Positions 24,734-36,290 of a DNA stretch of 64,000 nucleotides are shown here, one piece after another (within the stretch, counting starts at the first letter, position 1; every line of letters starts with the position of its first letter). A program made the position numbers and the translations under genes. The notes beneath the pieces were generated by a model. It worked only from the letters and a program-made list of their open reading frames with translations, ran no database searches and was not told where the DNA came from. Origin of the DNA: Kuschelorhynchus macadamiae. Its lineage: Eukaryota; Arthropoda; Insecta; Coleoptera; Curculionidae. The stretch covers positions 848,501 to 912,500 of the forward strand of contig JAUTXW010000143.1 of the NCBI GenBank assembly GCA_030620095.1. The letters are read 5' to 3'.

Positions 24734-27223
24734 TAAATTATAAAAAAACTCTTAAAAAATAGAACAGTTTCTTATTAAAGCGGTGTAAAGCATATATGAT
24801 GTCGTGTATAAATAAGCTACACAAAAAATATTTAACATGATTTGACAACATGATTTAGTCAATATTACCGACATTTATTTAATGCATATGGTAATATATT
24901 AAAACACTAATTTCATAAGGCATGATTTTATTGCACGAGCCCTAGGTTAGAAAACAAGCTGCATGTGAGTTCTTAAAGGGCAAGTGGGATTAAATTTCTT
25001 ATGAAACGAGGATTTTTATAATATTTTTTCTATTTTGCGCATTTGAAAACGCATTATCTTATAAAAAATATTTACCGTTGTCCATTTTCAAGTTGGTAAA
25101 AATGTGGCAATTATATGTTCGCCATTTTTGTTTTTCAATTTTGAGACGTGACTTGTTTCAAGTTCGAGGTGGCCATGGTTCAGTATTGTCAATTTTGTAG
25201 GGGAAAAAAAAGTGGTGTCGAAAAGAGGGCGCACTATTTTGCGTACCGAAAGACGTCTTTATAATTGCAAACTAGAAAAAATATTTTTCGGTACAATAGT
25301 ATTTTATAGTAATAATATTTTTTCAACTCTAGTGTTAAAATATAAATAAAAATTAAAACACTACTGAAGTTATATCATCATATTCTGTTTTCGACTGTAA
25401 AAACAATATTTTCCGAGAAGGCTATATCTTTTTGATAGAACTGTAAAACAGGTTCAATTCATCAGTAAAGGTTTTTAACAGCCCGATTATTGCGCAACTT
25501 GAATATCCGATTTGTCTTTGACCTATTATTGACAAATCTTTTGCTTAAGACCCTGCTGCAACGACAGACGTAAAAAGTAACTTATTGAAATAATTGCAAA
25601 TATAATGTTTTTCCCAATTAAAATATATAAAATAAATTTAATTTCATCATTCAATAGTCATAGTTAAATAACCGGGTACAAAATGCGAAATAGTTTCTTT
25701 AAACCTCTTTAAAATGTTCTTTGGATTTATCGCGAATGCTCCAAATTAATAACGGCGGAATAAGATGAACTAAGTTAAAACTAACTGGGAGTAGATTATT
25801 TTTTCATCCTGAATCACCTTAAACTGATTGGTAATTACATCTTGAAATATATTGTATATTGAAATTTGATTATGTGTCAAAACTAAGACCGAATTTCGAT
25901 TCTGTGTTAGGGATTCATAATGGGGAGAAGTAAATAAACTTGTTGAAAACTTACAAATTTTGTATTTATTTCTGCTTCTATGTGTTGTTATCCCGTTCAA
26001 TGTAATACTGTTATATATTGTATACAAATTGCTCATGGAAAAACGAACATGACTATTTTTTTCTTTTGTCGTTTCCAAAATCTCTCTTGAAACGCGCACC
26101 TTTCTCAATTGAATTTCAACCGACTGAATTTATATTTAAAAGTCTCCGGTGACACTTTTCAGACGTTACCATAATGAAAGAAGCCATTTCTTGATAGGTC
26201 CTATCGCGATGTTCATTTAGTTTTATTAAGGGAGAAGCTCTTGCTAGCGCCTTTCGTCTTTTTAATAATGTCGTCTCGTAGTAAAATGAAAATGGTTGGA
26301 AATATTTTGGAGTGTTTCTTGCCTTCAGATGTCAAATTGTTTTAGAAAAAGCAACACTTACAGTCTACAGGGATATCCAGATAAAAGTGAAGAGTCTTTA
26401 AAACTTCTTTATTTATAAATATAAAAGTTTTGTGGATTTCTATGGATCATTCTTACATATTATCAGCGAAACCACTAAGCATCTAATAAAAACGATGTTT
26501 TATAAAAGATGGAATTTCTCGCTTATTTTAAATTGAATAGTTTGATTTTTATCGCCATTTTTATATTCTGTGAAAAGTTCCAGTTTTATCTTGTACAACA
26601 TACCGTATGCGGTTTTATTGTCGTTTTTGAAATATTTGAATTTAAAATTTATTTTACTTAGATATGTGTTCAGCTTGCAAATAACATACTTGGAGTGCTT
26701 TATTTGAAAAGTTGCGCCAACGATATTGTTCGTCAAATAAAGTGTCAACGATGTGATGTGAATCACATCATCTAATATAATATTACAAGTGATAGGATTA
26801 TTATCGATGATTTTTACGAGTGAAATTCAGTTGCAGATTGACCGAGTCCGAATTATCGAGCAATATACTCGATAACTAACCGTATCACGAGTTATATTTG
26901 GCTAGATAATATAAACAATTAATACATTTCAAATTTCACCCTCATCAACGTGTCCCAAGTAATTACAATTCGGATTTTACTTCGAACATTTTCGAAGATG
27001 CCAATTCTCTATTTCACTTAGCAACGCATCACAACAAGGTGATATAAATATTGCCGCGGAAATAAAATGGAACTAATACTAACTAAACTAAACTAACCAA
27101 CTAAATAACTATTCATTTTTATTGGACCACATTGAATCACGTGGCACATGAATTATATTCTGATAGAAATATCACAAGTGACATTTTGTCGTTAGATTCA
27201 AATAAAGCCGATCTACTACCTTT
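24734..27223. other. Intergenic DNA
   Basis: AT-rich, no recognisable gene. Contains one copy of a dispersed repeat (26150-26270). Open frames at 25770-26108 and 26500-26766 (minus) have no family resemblance. Confidence 0.4.
26150..26270 (+). repeat. Dispersed repeat pair, copy 1
   Basis: About 120 bp matches 34571-34690 in the same orientation. Common blocks are 'cactttt/cactctt...cgttac', 'gggtcct / aggtcct', 'aagggagaag' and 'tagcgcctttcg / tagtgccttttg'. Diverged and non-coding; the family is unknown. Confidence 0.5.
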
Positions 27224-28419
27224 TTTACTTTTCTCGTAAAAGGGAAGTAATCGTGAAAAAATCACCCTCCGAGACTTTTTCAAATCTTTACCTTTCAGGT
27301 TTTCTCAATTCCTTCGGTCTGTCGGACTGTCTGTTCCCGGCATAGCTAAAAAACTATTTAGTCGATTGACTCCAATTTTGGTCAAAAATTAAGGGTCATA
27401 TGGGGATGACATGGTAATATTTTTGTAAAAAAACAATATGGCAAAACAAATAGCGAGATGAAACGTTAAAAAAATTATTACTAAAACACTACTAATCAAA
27501 TTTATCTCGAATTTTGCACAAAAATCAAGTACTATGTAGGAGTCAACTGGTAAAAGTTTGGTACAAATCCAAGATGGCGGATCAAATACCGGGTTAAAAT
27601 ATTTAAAAATTCAGCCTGAAAAACTACTTTTAATGGGCTGATTTCAAATTGTGTGCCGTAACTAACTGGGGTATATACGTTTTTTTTTTAAATCTTATTC
27701 ATTTGACTTTGCAAAATTAAATGTGATACAGGTATAAAAAATCACCTTTTTCAAATCTTTACGTTTCGGTGTCCTTAGATGGAGGAAAAACATGTATTCT
27801 CAATTTCGTCGATCTGCCTGTTCGCGCACAACTAAAAACTACCTACCCGAATGACTTGAAATTTTGGTCCAAAATTAAATGCCATATTGGAATGGCCTGG
27901 TCACATTTTGATAGAAATCCAATATGATGAAACAAAATGGCCTAGCCAAATGTTATGATTACTAAAAAACTACTTATACTGTTTACCTCAAATTTTGCAA
28001 AAAATCAAGTGCTAGTTAGTAATTAACTAGTAAAATGTTGCTACGATTCCAATATGGCGAAATAAAATGGCGGCTTAATAAAATAATTTAAAAATAAAGC
28101 CTAAAAAGAACTACCTAATTGATTGACTTCAAATTTTGTGCAAGAACTATTTCTGGTATAGAGATGAATTGATAAAATTGAAGTTCAATTCAAGATGGCG
28201 GAACAAAATGGCGGCCAAATGAAATATTTGTAATTGTGAAAAAATTTGCAGGTTTTACAAATATTAACGTTTTAGCGTACTTAGATGCCAAAAAAATATG
28301 TTTTCCCAATTCCATTTGTCAGTTTGTTGGTGTGTCTGTCTGTCGGTGCGTGGCGTAGCTAAAGAATATTTATCCCATTAGCTTCAAATTTTGATCGAAA
28401 ACAAAGAAATTGAGATGAC

Positions 28420-29422
28420 TATTATTATTATTATTATAAAGCAGTAGGCGGCTATCAGATGAGACTGCTCTGTAGTCTTTATTTTATCACAGTTGCTTCT
28501 TAACAGTCTTTATAAACTTTGGTTCACTATTACAGTTAGTTACTTTCACTTTTTAAAGACAAGTCGGTAATCCATCATAGGTCAAGTTTATCACAGGTAT
28601 TAGAAGTATCTCCGGCTGAGGTTTTGATTTTTGAATTGTTGGACTTAAAAGAAGTGTATAAGTTCTACAAGTTTTTTGTCCACCTGTTCTTGAAGGAGCT
28701 GAGGATGGGCGCATTTACAGTATGTTCATCCAGGGAATTCCACTTGTAGACAATTCTGTTGGCGAGAAAATTTTTCTACACAGTTCCATCGTTATCTTCG
28801 TCATTCTTTTTTGCACTCTTTCCATGGCCTCTATGTCCTTGATGTAATAGGGGTCCCATATGCTATGTCTGTTTGCTTGTTTCACAGTTTTAGCTATGTG
28901 CGTCTCCCATTTCAGATCTGAGGTGATGTAAATGCCCAGGTCCTTCTGCTCACTGACATGCTTTAACTTGACACTGTTAAGAGTGTAAGGTAAGTTGGAG
29001 TTATTCGAGCCAAGGTGCATCACAGTACATCTATCCTCATTCAGTGACAGCTGCCAATTTTTCGACCATAGTTCAAGGTCCCTTATAAGTGTGTTATGGG
29101 CTAGAAGAGGATTAGCAAATAATTTGGTGTCATCTGCGAAGAATGAAGTACGAGAGTTGATTTCTTTGGCTAAGTCGCTGATGTAGACCACAAAAAGCAA
29201 GGAGACCCAAGACAGACCCCTGGGGTACCCCACTCATCACCTCTAGAGGGTCCGATAGAGCCTGTCCAACCTTCACTCTGAAAGTTCTGCGCTGAAGGAA
29301 ATCCTTAATCCATGTCAGTAGTTGACCCCTTAGCCCATAATGTTCTAGTTTTAGAAGTAAACGCCTAAACGGTACCTTGTCAAACGCCTTCTCGTATTCA
29401 AGATAAATAATATCGATCAGTT
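28420..29422 (-). mobile_element. 5'-truncated CR1/Jockey-like non-LTR element
   Basis: Inserted into the R repeat on the minus strand. The 3' end (low coordinates) carries a short (ATT)n tail at 28420-28436, the microsatellite-type tail used by CR1/L2-like elements. The 5' end at about 29422 is a truncation inside the reverse transcriptase gene, since R text follows directly. No clear target duplication is seen. Confidence 0.75.
28715..29422 (-). pseudogene. Reverse transcriptase palm and thumb, decayed
   Basis: The minus strand reads DIIYLEYEKAFDKVPFRRLL (palm motif A with its Asp region), WIKDFLQRRTFRVKVG and SGVPQGSVLG. After a frameshift near 29200 come FVVYISDLAKEI and SFFADDTKLFA, the F-A-D-D catalytic box. 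It continues ELWSKNWQLSLNEDRCTVMH (thumb) and SIWDPYYIKDIEAMERVQKR. Compared with relatives, about 35 residues are missing between KQANR and SIWDPY. The catalytic Asp residues survive, but the frameshift, internal deletion and lost N-terminus make it inactive. The enzyme would copy element RNA at the target site. Confidence 0.85.
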
Positions 29423-30030
29423 GGTTTGGTAAAAATCCAATATAACGGAACAAAATGGCGGCCAAGTGAAATGTTAAAAGAACTAGTATTCAAAAACTAA
29501 TTATCCAATTTATCTCAAATTTTGCACAAAAACCAAGGAATCAACCTGTAATAATTTGGTAGGAATGTAAAACAGCAAAACAAATTGGCAGCCTAATAAA
29601 TTATTTTAAAAATCGCTCTAAAAACTGCTTATTAAATTAATTTTAAATTTTGGACATCTATTAAGTTTGATTAACTAGTAAAATTGTGGTTCGAATTCAA
29701 AACAGAAAATCAAAATGGCGGCCAAATAAAATGTCTAAAAAAATCTTCTTGTTCAATTGACCTAATATCTTGCAAAATTGAACATGCGCAGGGTAAACTG
29801 GTACGATTTCAAAATGGCGGTCTTAAAAAATCAGTGTAAAAAATCAATTTATTTTAAATCATTCCCAAAAAATAAGTGTGGCACGGATAGAAAGATAGGA
29901 ACAAAATAGCGCACATTAAAAATGTTTGAAAAGACAGTATGACTAAATGACTATGTGAGGAACTAAATTGGATTGCACTTTACTATTGCTAATGAAACGA
30001 AAGGTCCATAACGAAGGAAGTTGCTAGTAA

Positions 30031-32640
30031 AGCAAATTTACCGTTTTTTTTTTAAATTTTGGGTATTTAGGTCAAGAGTGACATTATTTTAGTTTGGATA
30101 TCCCCGTACCTGGTATACAATTAAGAAAGGAGGCCGACTATCTCAGTAATCATTTCAAATCAAATAAAAAATAAAATAAGTGGCAAAGAAAAAGAGCTAA
30201 AAATTATTTTTAAGTATTTAGGTGGATCGCTAGAAAGAGTAACGCATATAGTTAATTAGAAAAGGCGGATTTTTTAAAAAATTCACTGAGCGTATGTATA
30301 TCAAAATGAACTTTGTAGTATTCTTTAGTAAACCATAAATAATTTGTATTAATGATTTGAAGCGTTATGAAATAAAAAACATATTTTAGACGCAAAAAAA
30401 TAAATTTGAGCTGTTTCTCTTGATGCCCCTTAAAAATATCGAAAATCTACGGTCATGACACCCAGTTTCTAATCTCCACGAGGCACTGACCTAGATTTTT
30501 TGGTACACATTTGAAACGAATCATTGATTTGACCGTTTTCAAGTTATCGTTTACGCAAATTTTGTTTACACACATATTCGTTATCGGTATTATAAGTTTT
30601 TTCTAAAAATATGTCTTTTATATTCTAGAGACTTTGAAAAATCTGTGATTCCAGTACTTCCCATATATAGTCTATATAGTGTATTAATTAATATTACAAT
30701 TATTGGCTGTTCTAGGATTATAGCCAATTTGGTTAGTTGGATCGCGCATCTTTATATTCTTGACTTTTTACATTTATATTTACATGTGCCCTTAATAATT
30801 TAATTAATATTTTTAAAGTTTCTATGAGCTATACCTAAATCTCTAGAAGTAGCTCTAATACTGACGTGTATTCACATCTTCTTTGCTTTCGATGGACGGA
30901 GCGATGAAAACCATCAGTAGCACGAAGACGTGAATATCATGTAAAATCCTTTGATGGTATCTGCGACTGCCAAAATATTTAGCAGGTGTGACTTTTGAAA
31001 ACACTGGAAGTAAACGCCAAGTATTTTAATTTTCGAAATACACATTACAGAGACCGAATTTGAAAATAACTTAACAAATCGTTTTGTATTGGCGTCCGCC
31101 TTACGTTTTTGAGAAAACTTAATATTTTTATAAACCGTAGCCCTAAATTTTAGTTATTGGGTTTTTGATACGTTCCTAATGAAACGGGTATATTAACTGA
31201 TGCAAATAACTTAAAGATGACTAAAATCATTAAAGATAACTTAAAATATTAGTAGTATTAGAATAGGAATAGCGTTAACAGTGAAAATTAGTTGCCGCAT
31301 ATAAATTCGTTTAAAAATACCTGTATTTCTTATAACAGTTTCAAGTTTTATTTTCTTTTCCTCATATTTCCGTCAAAAAATATATATCAACTTGCAGTTT
31401 GCGCCATGTTCTTTGTTTTTCGGGCTTCATAACACTGGTTTATAATAAATATATCATTCAATTTGAAATGTTTAAGAAAACACGTAAGCTCCATCTGACG
31501 ATCGGCACGACAGTTAAAATAATATTATTCATATTTTATTTGAAAGGCAAATAGATGTCGCTTAATATCCTTTTCAGTGAGAACAAATCTTCAAGATCCC
31601 TTTATCATTAATTAAATTATGCCCGTTTGTTTAAACAATTATTTGCCTGTTTACCCACCCTTTATTTGACAAGTTAGAGAAAAAAAACTTAAATGAAAAT
31701 TATTTGCAATTTACTAAATATTAACACACATTTAATTTTGTTATACATACATTAGGAAATTTCTGAGAAAATCCACTTCTTTTAATTACCATGCCTGTTA
31801 GTACTTGGCGGCCAACCTAGAAATTTAAAAATACTTTCTAGCCCTTTTTCTTTGCCACTTTTACTGTAACAAAACATTTACCGATATCGTTGGATAAACG
31901 GTTTCTGAGATATAGCCGGCATCCCTTCTTAGTTGTACACCCGGTACTAAGGATGGGTGTTTTATCGATACATCAATAGTTGTTGCTAGGTCAGAGACAT
32001 ATCGAATAACGATACGTAAATAAAAAAATATAGATGTATAGATAGTTATCGCTAAGTGCCGATAGGTGTGTTATAATGCCGATAAGTATCCAATGATATC
32101 GACAGGCAGCTGATAATATCTATAGGTAAAGTAGAAACTTTTTTTTGCTTTTCAATAATTGTTAGCTCTTAAACCGCCTTTGCCGCAAATATAATAATAA
32201 TAATAATAATATATCGAAACAACAAAAAAAAAAAAAAATTGTGTACAATATAATTTTATAATAAATAAAATAAATTTAATTAATAGGCAGCAGCACTAGT
32301 TTAGCAAATACCGAGTGTCACAATCGAAGACAAAACGCTAAGTAATTGAAACATATGTTATACATAATAAACCTACAAATATCAAATCCAGTGTAAGTGA
32401 ATACAGCAATAACCACACAAACGCTTTATACAAATCGACATTGAAGATGTTTTTAAAAACTGATAATTTATTCCACATATCGATAAATAAAATATATCGG
32501 TAGGTGATGTGCTATCGCTTATCGACAAGTAAAATCTAACTTTCGACCGAAAATAAAACGGACACATCTTGAGAAAAGGGCCATATACAAAGTTACCAAG
32601 AGAAGAGATCAAATAAATACAATAATCTTAAATTTAAAAA
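30031..32640. other. Intergenic DNA with a TATCG-rich patch
   Basis: Mostly AT-rich with nothing recognised. From about 31950 the motif TATCG or CGATA occurs at unusual density (listed separately). Confidence 0.4.
31950..32560. repeat. TATCG/CGATA-dense region
   Basis: Many close variants of ATCGATA, GATATCG, CGATAAG and TATCGC occur at 31958-32125 and again at 32478-32525. This suggests a degenerate simple repeat or an old element rich in this motif. A regulatory role is possible but not shown. Confidence 0.4.
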
Positions 32641-32790
32641 TGAAAAAGCGTATCATTTTTTTGCAATATGATTTTGTTCAAGGGTTTTCTCTGCCCCCCG
32701 TGCACGTTCAACTCCAAAAACCACAACCGCAGACTTATCAGGATTAAGTTTTAAGTTATGTAAATATGAAAGTCGATAAAAGGCTCAAAT
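32641..32790 (-). pseudogene. Reverse transcriptase thumb fragment (Jockey-like)
   Basis: The minus strand reads LSYLHNLKLNPDKSAVVVFG followed by VERARGAEKTLEQNHI. The pattern L-x-L-N-P-x-K-S-x-x-x-V-F-G is the segment just after the YADD box in Jockey/CR1-type reverse transcriptases. Neither the catalytic box nor the endonuclease is nearby, so this is an isolated scrap of about 45 residues. Confidence 0.6.
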
Positions 32791-35775
32791 ACGTCAATTG
32801 ATTTTCATAGTTAAGTACTTTTTTACGTTACTCATTTGTTTATCAGTTACTAAGACATGATGTGATCGATGTTTTCTCGCAAGCCGGTGACACCTCGTTT
32901 GATAATATTCAATTAATCTATCTCAAAATGACTGACGCCTGCGTATTTTGGAATTGCTATATTTTTTTTATGATTTTTATAATATAAAAAGGTAAAACTA
33001 CGAGTACGCTTCTTTTCTAATGTATGTCTAGACAGCAACATTTTTTAGTATTTATAAATTTATCAATGTCAGGTGTCAGGCATACTGTGTTCCCAAATGT
33101 TCCTTAGCGAATATTATTATAATTTTAGAAAGTAATCTTCAAGTGAAAAGCTTTGTTATATAAAAAAATTATGACATCTATTTGACATTTGTTACCTGAA
33201 AAAAAAAAAAGATTCGATATACCGCCACATATTTTTCCTTGTATAACAGCATTATATTGTTCATTTTTCCTACTTCTTTCACTATTTATTATTAAACCTG
33301 GCTTTAATGATGGTTTTATTGACAACACTGGTGCTAAACGTGGGAGCGCGTGGCAGACGATGATTAATCCCATGCGTAACGCGGCAATAATAATACACAT
33401 AGAGTTTCGAGTTAATCACGTGTAGTATTTAGACCCGAAAGCAAACATAAACTTTTTTTTATCACCTTAAAAAAAGCCCAGTCAAAACGCAATCCGATTT
33501 TTAAAACACAACTGCATATAAGATTAAAAATTTTGTTAAAAAAAGAACTAAATAAATCATCGCCCGAACCGAAATTCTAACACACGTTCTTTTCAATGCA
33601 ACTGGGGCACCCTACTACTAAGCCATCAGGTTGTTTATATTCCCCCCCAAAAAAAAAACAAACCAGTATCGTCAGAGTGTGCCTCTAACTAAAAAGGACA
33701 ATTTATATTATTTGAGTATTTTGCACAAAGCAAATTAAGAGTAGTCCAGATTTTTTTCACATTGTTCACACTATTTTAAATCTGTGTAAATAATTATTTT
33801 TCAAATCAGTTTATTTATTAGTTATTCTATCCTATATCTTGAACAAGGAAGTAACAAGATGGCAATTTTTACCGGTACCAAAAGTTTGAACACACAGTCT
33901 CGTATTAAATTAATCATTTCAAATACACAATTTTGTTACTTAGCTTTTACGTTAAACATTTTATAATTAAAAATTGTTTATAACTGAATTATTATAGTCA
34001 AGATGTTATTTAAGGAAAGATATATTGTTGTTGATTAGCAGAACCATAATAAATGATTGCAACGCAATTTACCAGGAAAATAATGAATAATACCACACAA
34101 AAAAATCATAAGTTATCAATCTATCAAATTTGGTGTTTAAATAATTATCAGTTACAAGGGGAGGAAGAAAACATTTTGTTTACCATTTTTCGGGAAAAAT
34201 TAGAGCGATTATTAAACTTGAATATCGACCATAAGGAGTTCCAATTTCAAGAATCAGAATATTTCTAGAATAAATAGTGTTTTATATATGTTAAAAAATA
34301 TCAACCAACTTTCAGCTATAAATATAGTAGTATAACCAACTATTGATTTATAATTTTGTTGCCAATTAGGATACTTTAGGAGATTAACATCTGATGATTA
34401 TGATCATTAATCTGGTACAGTAGCTTTAGACAGAATGAATTAGTTTTATTAAATTATAATATAATTTATTTTTTTTTTATATTTTGCTGGATTTTTTTAC
34501 GAAAATACAAATATCGTGCGCTTAATTTCAGTGGGCTTGTACTAGCATATTTCAAAATAAATATTTAGGGAAGCACTCTTCTGCCGTTACAATAATTGAC
34601 TGAGCCATCCCTTCATGGGTCCTAAAACAGTTTTCGTTTATTTTTATAAGGGGAGAAGTCTTTTAGTGCCTTTTGCCTTTTTCCTTTAGGTAGAATTATA
34701 TCGCAGTTAAAAGAAAAAACAATAATAAACTTATTGTATGATTTAGAGGTCTAACAATAACATATTTTTCCTAATCTTCAGTTTTTAATAGGAGAATGTA
34801 TTTTACTTTAATGTATAGAAAATACATAAGAAATGCAAAATAAGTTCAAGACACTATTTTTTACAGAAATTTTTTCTGAAATATTTAAGGTGTTATAATA
34901 TATTAACTGACTGCGTATGCAACGGAAGGTAATATGTGTTTAACAGTCAGGTGTGTAAATATGTAAGTTGATTTATATTGTTTGTTAGCATTTACAGGCA
35001 ATGTCTAGACGGTTTTTTTTTTATTTAGTCATAAAAAGATTCCTATGTATCATGCAAGTGTTCTTTTATGCCTAAAAAAATTAAAATGGCAAAAATAGTA
35101 CGCCATACGCAAAAATAAAAGCTAATATAATATATTGGGTAACCCTTTTTTCCCGTTAAGTTCTCTATCATCTAGATGATTGATCTTGGGCGAATGAAGC
35201 ACTTTCACCGAAGAAACTTCGGTGTTTCCTCTAGAAATTGCTTATTTATTATTTCTTGTCCTATGTCTAGAACTTGGGTAAAATGCAATGCAAAATTTTT
35301 TCGTTTTTTAAGAATTTTTTGCTGACGCGACGCCACGATAAAAATTTTGACAATATTTATATCTTAACTCAACATGGGTTCAAAGATTTGGAAATATCTC
35401 TTAGGGGTAATTATAATAAAAATAATAAATATGTCACATTAATAGGATCAATCATGGCATCGGAGAAGATGCTTTTTTCGGTAATCGGTGTATAATGTGA
35501 CAGTTAAGGTTCTGCCTTAATCAACATTAAGCTAATTAAAGAAAAAATTAAAGCATATTGCTATAAGCCCGCAGTGTATCCCACTTTCGAGCAACCAGTA
35601 CTTATTATTGACTCAGTGTTGCATTTACGTTGCATTGTAATATACACATCCTTTCGATTCAACATAATAAACTATAAGTCCCGTGTAGATAGCATCAAAA
35701 ATACATCAACCTTAGGTTAGTAAAGCGAGGGTGGGTTTGGAGAAAAAAAAATACAGCACCAAACAGGGTGGGTTT

Positions 35776-35778
<3 letters not shown>
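32791..35778. other. Intergenic DNA
   Basis: An unrecognised 78-codon forward frame (33189-33425) lies in a less AT-rich patch, with an overlapping reverse frame; neither matches a family I know. It also contains the second copy of the dispersed repeat (34571-34690). Otherwise nothing. Confidence 0.35.
34571..34690 (+). repeat. Dispersed repeat pair, copy 2
   Basis: Partner of 26150-26270, same orientation, diverged. Confidence 0.5.
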
Positions 35779-35855
<77 letters not shown>

Positions 35856-35956
35856 ACGAAGTTGTGCAAAATAATTGCAGCAACAACATCAAATGTGGAA
35901 CAGTGAAACTTGAATTAATCATCAAGCGAGGGACTGAAGATGTATGTATGTATGTC

Positions 35957-36042
<86 letters not shown>
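35779..36042. repeat. Cluster of (TA)n tracts
   Basis: TA runs at 35779-35810, 35817-35852 and 35960-36042, separated by short unique text. They abut the recombinase fragment that follows. Confidence 0.9.
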
Positions 36043-36044
<2 letters not shown>

Positions 36045-36290
36045 AGTAGTAGTTATTGGTATTTTAAATATTGCAAAGCAAAAGTACATGAAAATACATG
36101 CATCAAGGAGGAAAATGTACTCGCCAAGTCGTCGGGATAAACAAATTTGGAAAATTGCCTAGTGAAATAGCAAAATTTTTAAAACTACCACATCCAGAAA
36201 AATATACAGGCCATTGTTTCAGACGATCATCTGCTTCCTTGCTAGTTGAAACCGGTGCAGATTTACGGCGGTTGGAAATCTTCACAAAAA
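36045..36290 (+). pseudogene. Crypton-like tyrosine recombinase, C-terminal fragment
   Basis: The forward frame from about 36110 reads CTRQVVGINKFGKLPSEIAK, then FLKLPHPEKYTGHCFRRSSA and SLLVETGADLRRLE. The H-C-F-R core is the H-x-x-R motif that places the second catalytic Arg of tyrosine recombinases, in the setting typical of Crypton-type proteins in insects. The upstream catalytic Arg region and the downstream nucleophilic Tyr are both missing; the frame falls apart after RRLE. Upstream, only (TA)n tracts are seen. It would have catalysed site-specific excision and integration; this fragment cannot. Confidence 0.7.

Larger units (their letters stand above)
27224..30030 (+). repeat. R repeat, long copy with a LINE inserted
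   Basis: Begins 'tttttacttttctcgtaaaa' and ends near 'aacgaaggaagttgctagta'. Inside are repeated units of about 0.5 kb, each with a GTCTGTCTG-like segment, 'gcgcgca/gcggcatagct', 'ggtcatatggggatgacctgg' (partly altered) and 'aagatggcggaacaaaatgg'. It is interrupted by a reverse-strand non-LTR element at 28420-29422, after which R text resumes at the expected place. No coding capacity; the element's class is unknown. Confidence 0.8.

Noticed and set aside
33125..33425. Overlapping open frames of 78 and 91 codons in a less AT-rich patch.
   Set aside because: Both strands are open over the same bases and neither resembles a known protein; kept only as a note.
35160..35245. Small hairpin 'accgaagaaacttcggt' near 35208, as a possible regulatory site.
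   Set aside because: A stem of this size is common by chance and nothing adjacent needs it.
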